From Bdellovibrionales bacterium (GTDB lineage Bacteria; Bdellovibrionota; Bdellovibrionia; Bdellovibrionales; JAKFYE01): a DNA stretch of 64,000 nt. The position numbers were made by a program, and so were the translations under genes. The notes beneath the pieces are model-generated. The model was given only the letters and a program-made list of their open reading frames with translations. It was not told the origin of the DNA and searched no databases. The stretch spans positions 79,058 through 143,057 of the forward strand of contig JAKFYE010000015.1 in the NCBI GenBank assembly GCA_021731045.1, read 5' to 3'. This document shows, piece after piece, positions 28,976-38,721 of this stretch (the stretch's first letter is position 1; every line of letters starts with the position of its first letter).

Positions 28976-30103
28976 TTGAATATGAATGTTCTTGGAATCA
29001 TGAGCGGTACAAGTATTGATGGTGTCGATTTAGTTTTGTGTCGCATTCAAAAATCTCCGCTCACATGTAAGTTGATCGGATCTGTCAGTTTTAAATTTCC
29101 GTCCTCGTTACAAGATGAACTTAAACTTGCCGCCAAGCACGAGTTGCGTGTGGATCGTTTGGCCCTCGTTCATCATGAGCTCGGCCGTTTTTATGCTGAA
29201 ATCTGCGCTAAAACAGTTCGTGCAAAAAAATGGAAAGTTGATGTTGTGGGGGTTCATGGACAAACGGTGTTTCATGCTCCGCCTAAAGCCACGTTGCAAA
29301 TTGGTGAAGCCTCGTACTTACGTGCGGTACTGGATGTTCCGGTTGTTTGTGATTTTCGAACTTTGGATTTAGCTTTGGGCGGCCAAGCTGCGCCACTTGC
29401 GACGCTCTTTCATCAAAAAATTTTGGCGCCGCTAGCTTTGAAACTTATCAAGAAAAAATCGGCTCCCGTTGCCATTCAAAACTTAGGTGGGATTGGCAAC
29501 GTTAGTTATTTTAACGGCAAAACGTCTTTTGCTTTTGATACCGGCCCCGCAAACATGTTGATTGACCTTGCGTGCTCACATCTGACAAACAAAGAATTCT
29601 CGTTTGATAAAAATGGTGCGTTTGCCACCAAAGGAATCCCGGCTCCGGGGTTAATCAGCAAGTGGATGAAACACGAGTATTTTTCTCGTCGGCCACCAAA
29701 AAGTTGCGGCCGAGAAGAATTCGGAGAATCTTTTTTAATTGGCGCCTTGGGCGATCTCGAGGCTTCTTCCAAAAGTGAGAATAAACTTTCAGATACGCTC
29801 GCCACCCTGACAGAATTTACAGCGGTCTCTCTGGCCGACAGCTACAAGCGCTATTTGCCGCAGCCTCCTGCCGTCGTTGTTCTCTGTGGTGGCGGAGCAA
29901 AAAATCCGTATCTAAAGTCTCGCATTCAATATCATCTTCCGAAATCGCAGGTGTTAACATCTCAAGATTTAGGTTGGCCGGCAGAAACTATTGAAGGCGC
30001 CGCCTTTGCTCTGCTCGCCGCATTTCGTATTTGGAATATCCCTTCAAACTTACCGCAAACAACTGGCGCAAAAAAGGCCGCTTCTCTCGGAAAAATTCTT
30101 TAA
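28976..30103 (+). CDS. anmK: Anhydro-N-acetylmuramic acid kinase
   Basis: LGIMSGTSIDGVDLVLC, VGVHGQTVFHAP, IQNLGGIGNVSYF, FDTGPANMLID. Confidence 0.93.
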   Translation: MNMNVLGIMSGTSIDGVDLVLCRIQKSPLTCKLIGSVSFKFPSSLQDELKLAAKHELRVDRLALVHHELGRFYAEICAKTVRAKKWKVDVVGVHGQTVFHAPPKATLQIGEASYLRAVLDVPVVCDFRTLDLALGGQAAPLATLFHQKILAPLALKLIKKKSAPVAIQNLGGIGNVSYFNGKTSFAFDTGPANMLIDLACSHLTNKEFSFDKNGAFATKGIPAPGLISKWMKHEYFSRRPPKSCGREEFGESFLIGALGDLEASSKSENKLSDTLATLTEFTAVSLADSYKRYLPQPPAVVVLCGGGAKNPYLKSRIQYHLPKSQVLTSQDLGWPAETIEGAAFALLAAFRIWNIPSNLPQTTGAKKAASLGKIL

Positions 30104-30117
30104 GCTCAGGAGACTTG

Positions 30118-30468
30118 ATGTACGCAACTTTGGGATTACTTTTTCTCTCAAATATTTTTATGACATTTGCGTGGTATGGACATCTGAAAACTTTGGGTTC
30201 CAAACCTTTGTGGCTCGCCATCCTTATCAGCTGGGGCATTGCGTTTTTTGAATACTGCTTTCAAGTTCCCGCCAATCGCATGGGTTACGGAGAATTTTCG
30301 CTCGCACAGCTTAAAATTATGCAAGAGGTGATGACGCTCGTTGTGTTTGTTGGTTTTTCAACTCTGTACATGGATAGTAAAATGACTCTGAATTATCTTT
30401 GGGCTGGAGTTTGTTTGCTCGGCGCCGTTTATTTTATTTTTCGCGACACCGTACCGCCAACTGTTTAG
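30118..30468 (+). CDS. DMT-superfamily small membrane protein (DUF486-like)
   Basis: FMTFAWYGHLKTLGSKPLWLAILISWGIAFFEYCFQVPANRMGYGEFSLAQLKIMQEVMTLVVF; RBS aggag, ATG at 30118. Confidence 0.8.
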   Translation: MYATLGLLFLSNIFMTFAWYGHLKTLGSKPLWLAILISWGIAFFEYCFQVPANRMGYGEFSLAQLKIMQEVMTLVVFVGFSTLYMDSKMTLNYLWAGVCLLGAVYFIFRDTVPPTV

Positions 30469-30482
30469 ACAACTACTTTTAA

Positions 30483-31451
30483 TTATGGCGCCGTCGGGGC
30501 TACGCCACTTGCGCTTTCATTGAATTGATTTTTTTTACGTTGGTCCTCGTAGCGACGACGAATCATTCCAAACATGTCGTCTCCCGCCACACCGATTTGC
30601 CCACCTTGACCATCAGATTTTGAAAGCCCTACAACCGTTGGTTTGACTTTGTTACCGCCCATAAAGTCCCTCATGTTAAAACCTGGTTCGGGTTTTGCGG
30701 CAACCGCGGAACCACCGCCTTCATCGGCGCCAAACTTTGCAAGAACTGCAGCCAATTGTTTATCCATTTGTTTTTTCATTTCGTCTTGACCTTCATTCAG
30801 CGCCGCGATTTCGGCATCGGTAAGTCCTGCCGCTTTCATTCCCGCCGCTGAACCTAACGAGCTCATTGAAAACGTACCTTTGGGAGTGGTTAGAGAATTG
30901 TTTTCTTTATTGTATTCGTAGCCTCTGGCTTTCATATCCTCAAGAGATCGACCAGCCATATTCATCGCATCGTCAAGATTGAGTCCGATGGCTTTAAGAA
31001 CATCTGCAGGAGTTAATTTTTCGAACGGAGCAAGAGTTGGTGGCGGCGCCATTTGTGGGTGATGTGATCCACCACCTCCTCCTTCCACTGTTTCTGCGGT
31101 TTTTTCTGGATCCTCCGTACTTGCGGGGCCATTGAAGCATTGAGGCGGCAGACATACAGAATCATCGTGGGCTTTAAGAAGTTTTCTTATTGTGTTGACA
31201 GTATAGATTATTTGTACAGCATCGAAAGTCGCGCGAATACAATAGGCGACGGCCGCAAGCCCACCTTTGGTGCAGTTTTTTCCGCTCATGACCAAATCTT
31301 TACCAGTAAATGTAACGGCAACTCCTGCGCTCGCGAGTCCAATGATAGTTTGTTGATTCATCTTACCTGCATGGGCCTGAGGAGAAAAAACAAGGGCGTG
31401 TATACACACGATAGTAAGAAGGATTTTTTTAAAACGACTTTGAACAAACAT
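30483..31451 (-). CDS. Secreted hypothetical protein
   Basis: Signal peptide ILLTIVCIHALVFSPQAHA; no family recognised. Confidence 0.6.
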   Translation of the reverse strand: MFVQSRFKKILLTIVCIHALVFSPQAHAGKMNQQTIIGLASAGVAVTFTGKDLVMSGKNCTKGGLAAVAYCIRATFDAVQIIYTVNTIRKLLKAHDDSVCLPPQCFNGPASTEDPEKTAETVEGGGGGSHHPQMAPPPTLAPFEKLTPADVLKAIGLNLDDAMNMAGRSLEDMKARGYEYNKENNSLTTPKGTFSMSSLGSAAGMKAAGLTDAEIAALNEGQDEMKKQMDKQLAAVLAKFGADEGGGSAVAAKPEPGFNMRDFMGGNKVKPTVVGLSKSDGQGGQIGVAGDDMFGMIRRRYEDQRKKNQFNESASGVAPTAP

Positions 31452-31486
31452 GTCTCCCCCATAAATACGAAAGGCAAATCACGTAA

Positions 31487-32899
31487 CTACTTGGTCTCGA
31501 TTGTTTGTTTAGTCTCACGAAGACGATTCACCTGACGAGAAACCTTTTCAAAATTCGATGGACCATTCATATCGCTCACACCGTTTTTCTCAAGATCCGA
31601 TTTACCAGCAAGACCGCGCTTTCCGCCTGGGAGGAAATCGCGAAGATTCATTCCGTTTTTATCACCCGATGATCCGGTACCAAACGGATAGGATCCGGTG
31701 CCTCCCGCCGAGTATCCGCCGCCACCCGCAGGGCCTTGAAGAATATCGGTGTTGAGCGAACCTTTGTTGGTTCCTTTACCTGCCGTCGGATTACCTGAAA
31801 ATCCGCCGCCTGGAGAGAACGCGCCACCCGGTTGCATTTGCCCCCCAGCACCACCGCCATTCGGATTTTTACTTCCAAACGCCTCCGCCGTATCACCCGG
31901 AATTTGATTCAAAAGATCTGCATCAGCAAATCCTCCATCCATACTTGAACCAGCTTCTCCCAACATTTGCTCTGCAGGAATTGCCGCTACTGCCGGCTCG
32001 GCCGTTGGACACATGGGATCTTGAGGGTTTCTATCACAAATACATTTTGGTTCAGTGTACATGTATTGACTAAGGCTACAGTCGACATCCGCAATGTACT
32101 GCGCACACTCAGAGAGACCTTTGTTTCGATATTTTCCAGAAATAGGATCACACATAATCGGCGGGCAGACGGGTTTGTTTCTTAAATCATCCATGGTCTC
32201 ACATGTCTCCGCCGCGACCGCAGTTTCACACGTTTTTGATTGTTGGTAACCCACATAGTTTTGCATAGCTTGCATAAACCCTTGGCCCGCAACGGTAGTT
32301 AATCCACTACAAGAAGATCCAAGCTGGCTCGCTTCTGCCGCATTTTCTCTGTGCTTAGCGCACGCTTGCATTTCAAAACTTGAGCAACTGGGATTGAGTG
32401 AGTTAAGACACTTGTTTCGCGCATTATTAATACAGTTGTTATAGTTTGTATTTTCATTTGAGGCGGCCGCTTTACAAGACGACTTACACGAATTTGAAGT
32501 TGTTAAACACGTCGTTGCAAAACCAATGTTCGCGCTCCCGGCAATGATATTTAATTTTTTTGAAGCTTCACAAATCTTTTTTATATCACCGGTGGCACCT
32601 GCTTGCGCAATGCTATTCACCGCGGCCGTTACTTGAGGAGTCATCTGAATCGATTTACAAGAAACCTCAGCCGCACTTGCCGAACCCTTACACGCAGAAA
32701 ATTTGGTGTCGGTGATGTATCCCGCCGTCATATCATCGTAGTTTTCAGGCGCTTGTTGTGCCGCTGCAGGCGTCGGTGTCGGAGTTGTCATACATCGATC
32801 GAAACCTTGTCCGTTAGGATCGCATTGTCCAAAAGCATTTATGGACACGCTAAAGATTAATACAACTGACAACAAGAAATTTTTCTTCCCAAAAATCAT
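31487..32899 (-). CDS. Secreted Cys-rich, Gly-rich hypothetical protein
   Basis: Signal peptide LLSVVLIFSVSINAFGQ; many Cys, Gly-rich C-terminal half. Confidence 0.65.
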   Translation of the reverse strand: MIFGKKNFLLSVVLIFSVSINAFGQCDPNGQGFDRCMTTPTPTPAAAQQAPENYDDMTAGYITDTKFSACKGSASAAEVSCKSIQMTPQVTAAVNSIAQAGATGDIKKICEASKKLNIIAGSANIGFATTCLTTSNSCKSSCKAAASNENTNYNNCINNARNKCLNSLNPSCSSFEMQACAKHRENAAEASQLGSSCSGLTTVAGQGFMQAMQNYVGYQQSKTCETAVAAETCETMDDLRNKPVCPPIMCDPISGKYRNKGLSECAQYIADVDCSLSQYMYTEPKCICDRNPQDPMCPTAEPAVAAIPAEQMLGEAGSSMDGGFADADLLNQIPGDTAEAFGSKNPNGGGAGGQMQPGGAFSPGGGFSGNPTAGKGTNKGSLNTDILQGPAGGGGYSAGGTGSYPFGTGSSGDKNGMNLRDFLPGGKRGLAGKSDLEKNGVSDMNGPSNFEKVSRQVNRLRETKQTIETK

Positions 32900-32923
32900 C
32901 GGAGTCCCCCATCCCTATATCGG

Positions 32924-32939
32924 AGCAAGAGAGGCGCCA
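32924..32939 (-). promoter_or_regulatory. Putative sigma-54 (-24/-12) promoter
   Basis: Reverse strand TGGCGC-ctctc-TTGCT, correct spacing, short leader to the ATG at 32899. Confidence 0.6.
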
Positions 32940-33089
32940 TATGAGGGTGATTCAGTCACAAAACACACTGTTTTTTCGTCCAAAATCCCCTCACCTGTCT
33001 AAGAGCGAGACATCCTATTTAAGCGTCTCAAATTGAAACAGCTCCCTCGAAAACTCGACCCTTTTTTAAAACAAATCCAGCCCTCTCCC

Positions 33090-33254
33090 GGGGACGGAGC
33101 TCCTTCTTCAGATCAAAAAAACAAATCAGTTTAAATTTCGGCTTTTCAACTTTGAAAAAACACGGACAAAAAACATCAATCAATTCCGCATCTTGTGTGA
33201 GCTCCGTCCCCCGCCAGGCAAATTAATTCAATATCTTTCGCGAGCTCCGTCCCC
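33090..33254. repeat. Three GGGGACGGAGCTC motifs (one forward, two reverse), REPIN-like
   Basis: 33090-33102 forward; 33199-33211 and 33242-33254 reverse complement. Confidence 0.7.
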
Positions 33255-33286
33255 ATTTATGCGGTCCCATTTATGCGCGCGAATGT

Positions 33287-35290
33287 CTACTGAAACTCGG
33301 GGGGTGGCGGATTCATAATCGGGCCCACATTTCCGCCGCCGCCCGTTCCGGCTTCTGGGTCATTCAAGTACTCTTCTGAAACTAATTTGACCGAATAGCC
33401 AACGCGACCGCCATACCCGCAACCACCAGGTATTCCGCGTGCCGGGTTTTTAAAATCTGACAGGCATTTAGCAAAAACCGCGTCGGGAAAATCATAATTG
33501 TATTCGCTCCCTGCAAGTTGTTGAGGGGCCCACCCGGTTAAAAGTTTACCTGGATCACGAATAATATATGTCGCGCTTTCCGCATATAACGGAGCATAGA
33601 CTTTCACCTGTTTCCACACATTCATCGGATCATAATCCGGCGAGCCCACGCGATATCCTAAATCGGGTCGAGCTTTAATCGAGTTGTTGGACGCTTTGAT
33701 GTACGTATCCGAAAACTGTGGGTCGATAGAGTAGTAAGTAATATCGAATAAATCTGGAGCGACGGCCGCAATTTCAAACTGACGAATCCAAGGACCTTCT
33801 GTTTTTCCTGGCTCCCAGGCCAAGACATCGGCATTCGAATCTTCAAACGTCGCATAGGGAAGCAATCCCCAAAAATCAGCTTCGAGGCGTGAACGCGCCT
33901 TAGCTAAAAAAGCACTTCTGAGTTGTGTGAGCGTAAGTTTGCTTCTTAGGCCAATAAGATCTCCTGGGTAGCGCGAATAATTTGGCGTCGAAATATTTTT
34001 ATTATTTCTACCATCTGCTGATTCTCCACCTTCAGGCATAACCGCGGCCGGCAAAAGTCGATCCACAAAATCTCCGCTCGTAGAAGACGCGCTTCCTCTT
34101 TGCCACTCAGTACGAAACCACGGGCCAATCCTGCCACCAAAAGGCTTAGCGAAAGCACGCGCACGCAACGTAACGGCAGCACCAAACGGTGCAAACGGAC
34201 GGCGTCCTTTTACGGTGGCTTCGACTCCCACGTAACCCATAATCCACGGATTTTTTTCGTATCCAACCGTAGAGTGATAAGGGTCGCGAAGATTGGGCGG
34301 CTCCCCACAAATACCCCTCGCCATGTCTTTCGCTCTTTGTGAGGAATCATACGTTGGAGATTGATAACACGGCTTGACCTCAACCTTACAATCACCTTCT
34401 TCGAGTACTATTGGATCTAAATAATAGATTTGTGGGAGGACACTAATTTTATTGATCCATCCTCCGTCACCAGCACTAGGATGGCCAAAGGAGTTATAAA
34501 GCCTCATTTCAAGATTTTCCTGGTTTGAGCGCGTGAGGTTTTTTTCTAAAGTTTTTTTTGCACCCTCTCTAACCGATTCATTTTCAAGATCTGAAAAATC
34601 TCCGACATTTGCTGAAAGGCTTTTTGCATAAAACTCGATTACCTTTGCACGGTTGGCAATATCGCCCTTGTAAGCGCCCATCCATTTTAAAGTTTGGTAA
34701 AAACTTCTTATACCAGACGCCTTGCAAGCATCATCAAATTGAGTACGCAAATCTTGCATGATTTCATAGGTGGCAAGATTTGTTTGTACCCAAAACGCAA
34801 TGACCTTAGGAGGGTCCGGAAAATGTACCGCAGCATCTTCAACTTTATTTTTACAAAAATTTTCTATGTTTTCTCCAGGCTTAATTGGGCTTAACTTCCA
34901 CCAAGAGTGTTGGGTACACACTATTGGATAGCGATCGTTAATAGGAACATCTCCGGCATTTGAATTTACGCTCACATTCATCGGCTCAAAAAACGGGTGA
35001 CCTTTTGAAGCCATGTCGCCTAATGCGCGAACTCTCCATGAGAGTAACTTCCAGCTTTGGCGAATTTGATAATTTGAATGAGCAATCGCATTTAATACTT
35101 CGGCTTGTTTTCCGGCTGCGTAATATGCGGCAAGATCCACCGAGTTTTGTAAATTAATTTTATCGTGAACCAATAAGCCAATATTAATAATCATTGCAAA
35201 GAAAACAAACAGCACCTGAAAGATCATAGCGATAAAAATAGCCATGTATCCGCGTTGATTTTTTAGAGCGCTGCATAGTTGTATATTCAT
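33287..35290 (-). CDS. TadE/TadG-like secreted protein
   Basis: N-terminus NQRGYMAIFIAMIFQVLFVFFAMIINIGLLVHDKINLQNSVDLAAYYAA is TadG-like (single TM, pseudopilin-like). Confidence 0.65.
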   Translation of the reverse strand: MNIQLCSALKNQRGYMAIFIAMIFQVLFVFFAMIINIGLLVHDKINLQNSVDLAAYYAAGKQAEVLNAIAHSNYQIRQSWKLLSWRVRALGDMASKGHPFFEPMNVSVNSNAGDVPINDRYPIVCTQHSWWKLSPIKPGENIENFCKNKVEDAAVHFPDPPKVIAFWVQTNLATYEIMQDLRTQFDDACKASGIRSFYQTLKWMGAYKGDIANRAKVIEFYAKSLSANVGDFSDLENESVREGAKKTLEKNLTRSNQENLEMRLYNSFGHPSAGDGGWINKISVLPQIYYLDPIVLEEGDCKVEVKPCYQSPTYDSSQRAKDMARGICGEPPNLRDPYHSTVGYEKNPWIMGYVGVEATVKGRRPFAPFGAAVTLRARAFAKPFGGRIGPWFRTEWQRGSASSTSGDFVDRLLPAAVMPEGGESADGRNNKNISTPNYSRYPGDLIGLRSKLTLTQLRSAFLAKARSRLEADFWGLLPYATFEDSNADVLAWEPGKTEGPWIRQFEIAAVAPDLFDITYYSIDPQFSDTYIKASNNSIKARPDLGYRVGSPDYDPMNVWKQVKVYAPLYAESATYIIRDPGKLLTGWAPQQLAGSEYNYDFPDAVFAKCLSDFKNPARGIPGGCGYGGRVGYSVKLVSEEYLNDPEAGTGGGGNVGPIMNPPPPEFQ

Positions 35291-35386
35291 AGCCGTGTTT
35301 TCAGTCTAACATTTTGACAACGACACCCAAAGACGAGATGCTAAGTCTCTACCTTAGCACCTCTCGAAAGTTTAGGAGCCTCGACC

Positions 35387-36310
35387 ATGGTCTGGAAAAA
35401 TCTGCTTATTACCTTAGCTTTTCTCTTAATTTCTACATTCTCTCAGGCCAGCGTTCTTCAAGAAGGCTGGTACAAAATTATAATGGGTGGTCAACATATC
35501 GGGTTTGTGGTCTTACGTTACGAATTTAACGAGAGCAAAAAACAATTTGTTGCAACGTCTTTTACGCAAACAAATCAGCTCGGCGGAAATCTTAAAGAAA
35601 GTTTGATTGCAACTTCCGCGCAAAATCTTGATCCGGTCTCGTACCAATTTACTTCGACCGTGGGACAACTGGTAAAAACGATTGATGCCTCTTTTTTAAA
35701 AGGCGTGTTGAGCGCAAAAGTTTCTGAGGGTGGAAAAGTTGAGTCCATTCAGAATAAATTGCAAAAAGGTACTTTTTTAAGTCAGTTTTTAATTTACGTC
35801 GTTTTACAAAACCCTAAAGGATTAAAAGTCGGAAATCGCTTTGCTTACAGTGCCGTCGCTGAAGAAGACGGCAAAGCCCAAGAGGGTGAGGCTTTTGTTT
35901 CGGGAATGGAAAAAGTGAACGGTGTCGATACGTATAAAATTCTCAATACATTTAAGGGTGCAAAATACGTGAGCTATGTAACTCCAAAAGGACTTATTTT
36001 ACTTACAAAATCGCCAACCCAAAGTCTTTCAACCGAGCTCACCGCCAGTATGGAAGATGCGACTAAAGGACTCGACGTTAATAAAAAAACTTTAACTCTG
36101 CTTTTCAAAAACCTACCTGTAGCGGCCGCTCCGCACGCGCCGACAACAGAAACCGCTGCTCCTAAAACCGAAGCCCCCACTTTACCCGTTGAGCCGAATC
36201 ACATTGATGAAGACAAAGCAAAAAAACTTCAAGAAGGTGCCGACACGACAACACCAAAAGGAATTTTGATTCCGCCGGGCAAAGGCGAGCAGCCGCCAAA
36301 GAGCAAGTAA
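35387..36310 (+). CDS. Secreted hypothetical protein (DUF3108-like)
   Basis: Signal peptide; GWYKIIMGGQHIGFVVLRYEF...; Pro/Thr-rich tail. Confidence 0.5.
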   Translation: MVWKNLLITLAFLLISTFSQASVLQEGWYKIIMGGQHIGFVVLRYEFNESKKQFVATSFTQTNQLGGNLKESLIATSAQNLDPVSYQFTSTVGQLVKTIDASFLKGVLSAKVSEGGKVESIQNKLQKGTFLSQFLIYVVLQNPKGLKVGNRFAYSAVAEEDGKAQEGEAFVSGMEKVNGVDTYKILNTFKGAKYVSYVTPKGLILLTKSPTQSLSTELTASMEDATKGLDVNKKTLTLLFKNLPVAAAPHAPTTETAAPKTEAPTLPVEPNHIDEDKAKKLQEGADTTTPKGILIPPGKGEQPPKSK

Positions 36311-36313
36311 ACT

Positions 36314-37426
36314 ATGACAACAACGAGGCAAAAAGTCGGTCAAGCGACAATGATCGGAATTTCTGGAAAGTCTCTGACCGAGGGCGAAAAGAAATTTATT
36401 GTTCAAAACAATATCGGCGGCATCACGCTTTTTTCTCGCAACATCGAAACGCCCCAACAATTACACAAACTCACGACCGAAATCCAAGCTCTTCGCAATC
36501 AACAGCCTGATAAAGCACCATTACTTATTGCAATCGACATGGAGGGCGGCCGAGTCGCACGCCTCAAGGCCCCCTTTACCCAATGGCCCCCACTAAAAAA
36601 AATCGGCGACCTCGACTCCGCCAGCATCGCCTTCAAATTCGCCGAAAGCATGGGGACGGAGCTCCAAGCCATCGGCGTAAATTTAGATTTTGCCCCGTGC
36701 GTAGACATTTTAACCAATCCCCAAAATATTTTGATCGGGGACCGCGCCCTCAGCACGGACGCCGAAGCAGTTGGAAAACTCGCGAGCGCTTTGGTGCGTG
36801 GGTATATTAAATCTGGCGTTATCGCGTGTGCCAAACACTTTCCGGGTCATGGCAACACGATCATCGATTCTCATTTTGATTTGCCCGTCGAAGATGTTTC
36901 ACTTGAAACCTTAATTGCGCGTGAGCTCTCTCCCTTTAAAAAAACATTTCGCGCACGACTCGATATGGTGATGACCGCACACATTCTGTACAAAAATATT
37001 GATGCCGAATGGCCCGCAACACTTTCTAAGAAGATTCTGAGTGAGATTTTGCGCAAAGAATGCGGATATCGCGGGCTCGTGATTTCGGACGATCTTGACA
37101 TGAAAGCTTTACGAAAGCTCTATGAACCAGGAGTCATTGCGGTTCGCGCGTTAGAAGCAGGAATAAATATTCTACTTTATTGCAACGAAGCCGAAACTCC
37201 AGAAATGGGGCTAGACGCTATCGACAAAGCTTTAGCTGACAAAAGAATATCGATGGATGCCGTAGAAAATAATTACCAGCTCATGTTAAAACTGAAGAAG
37301 TCTAAAGTAAAACAAATCGACCCACTCCCCTTGCCAGAAGCCGCTCGCATCATCGGCCACCCCGATCACCTCGCGCTCTCCAAAGCCATCGCCTCCGGCC
37401 AAATCCCCGAAGGCATGACCACCTAA
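36314..37426 (+). CDS. nagZ: Beta-N-acetylhexosaminidase, GH3 (NagZ)
   Basis: AIDMEGGRVARL, CAKHFPGHGNTIIDSHFDLP, GLVISDDLDMKAL. Confidence 0.92.
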   Translation: MTTTRQKVGQATMIGISGKSLTEGEKKFIVQNNIGGITLFSRNIETPQQLHKLTTEIQALRNQQPDKAPLLIAIDMEGGRVARLKAPFTQWPPLKKIGDLDSASIAFKFAESMGTELQAIGVNLDFAPCVDILTNPQNILIGDRALSTDAEAVGKLASALVRGYIKSGVIACAKHFPGHGNTIIDSHFDLPVEDVSLETLIARELSPFKKTFRARLDMVMTAHILYKNIDAEWPATLSKKILSEILRKECGYRGLVISDDLDMKALRKLYEPGVIAVRALEAGINILLYCNEAETPEMGLDAIDKALADKRISMDAVENNYQLMLKLKKSKVKQIDPLPLPEAARIIGHPDHLALSKAIASGQIPEGMTT

Positions 37427-37432
37427 CAAACC

Positions 37433-38473
37433 AGGGACGGAGCCTAATTTACGAAAACTCCTGGCGATTTATAACTTTCCAATATAGCCACTTTTCAATT
37501 TCATTTAAATTTATAAATTGATCGATATTACGCGTATGTAATTTTAAAAAATTGGATTATTTTATATCCGTTATTTAAAAATCAAGCACAAACACTAAGT
37601 TCGCTAGACTAAAAAACAAACTTATCTATTAATATCAATGTAGATACTGCTGCTTTTTTAAAATGTTACTTATTTTCTATCCAGGTTTTAAATCGTTTTT
37701 TGTGGCTAACGCATAAATTATTTTAGAAATACGTCGCATCTTCCAGAGTTGAGATCCTATAAACGGTTGAAAAAATTCTGTGCGGTCTTGCGTTTGCTCT
37801 AAATATTTTAAAAATAATGTTCTATACTTGTGTTGCCTTTCTCTCTCCGTTGTACCAAGTTCCATATACCATTCGGGAGTCGTCAGTAGTTTTGTGAACT
37901 CGTCTTTAATTCCATAAGCGTAAAATCTGTAACTTGAATACTTATTAAACTTCAGTTTTCTTTCAATATATTTACCAGCTCTTATGGGATTTGCCTCAAC
38001 ATAAAAGTGGACCCTCATTTGATGTTCTGAATTTTCAATAAGTGGTGTTTTTGGTCGACCTTCCGCTACCTTTCCTGATCTCTTATGGATTCTGTTATAT
38101 CTTGCGCCAAATAGTGCGTGGGCTTGGCGTAAAAAATCTGAAAACTTTCGGCTTCCTTGATCAAAACTACTTACGTTATGAAAGTGATTATCCATACATG
38201 CATACGCGTGAATTTTTACACAACCGTCTTTAGCATGAGAATTTAGAGCTTCTTTTACACAAGTTAAATAGAGAGATTTCATTAAGTCCGTTTGAAGATA
38301 ATTTTCGCGATTATGGCATCGCCAATATTGGTGCACCCAACCCTGGGATTCATAAAGCTGCAATGAACGAGGAATACGCATAATAAATGTGTAAGCTAAA
38401 CTGAAGCCAGATTGAGATCAAAAATAGCGCCTGTTGACGATTTATGAGCACCGGTATACCGAGCTCCGTCCCC
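37433..38473. repeat. REP-like motifs flanking the RAYT gene in inverted orientation
   Basis: agggacggagcc near 37433-37444 and gagctccgtcccc at 38461-38473. Confidence 0.65.
37677..38381 (-). mobile_element. REP-associated tyrosine transposase (RAYT, Y1/HUH superfamily)
   Basis: HUH motif in HAYACMDNHFHNV; VHFYVEANPIRAGKYIERKLKFNKYSSYRFYAYG typical of Y1_Tnp proteins. Confidence 0.88.
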
Positions 38474-38529
38474 GTTTTGGGTGGATGCGCAGCAGCTATG
38501 GGATTGGTTTGATGGCGAAATTTTTTAGA

Positions 38530-38706
38530 GTGTGGTTTAAGCAGGAAAATTAATAACAGGAAAGAAGGTTTGAATCCTTCGCGGTACCCGCCACTGTATG
38601 TAGTACGCCTTAAGGCAACCGCATCGACGTCACTGGAAACGCTTAATCGCCAAACTGGGAAGACCTCGATGACAAAAACGGTCTACAAGCCAGGATATCT
38701 GTCCAA
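38530..38706 (+). promoter_or_regulatory. Cobalamin (B12) riboswitch
   Basis: gaaggtttgaatccttcgcggtacccgccactgta ... cactgg ... ctgggaaga ... agccaggatatctgtcc (B12 box), directly upstream of btuB. Confidence 0.9.
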
Positions 38707-38721
38707 CATAAAGGAGTCTTC

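Noticed and set aside
31140-31535. 131-aa plus-strand ORF antisense to 30483-31451
   Set aside because: No RBS or recognisable domain; overlaps a signal-peptide-bearing gene
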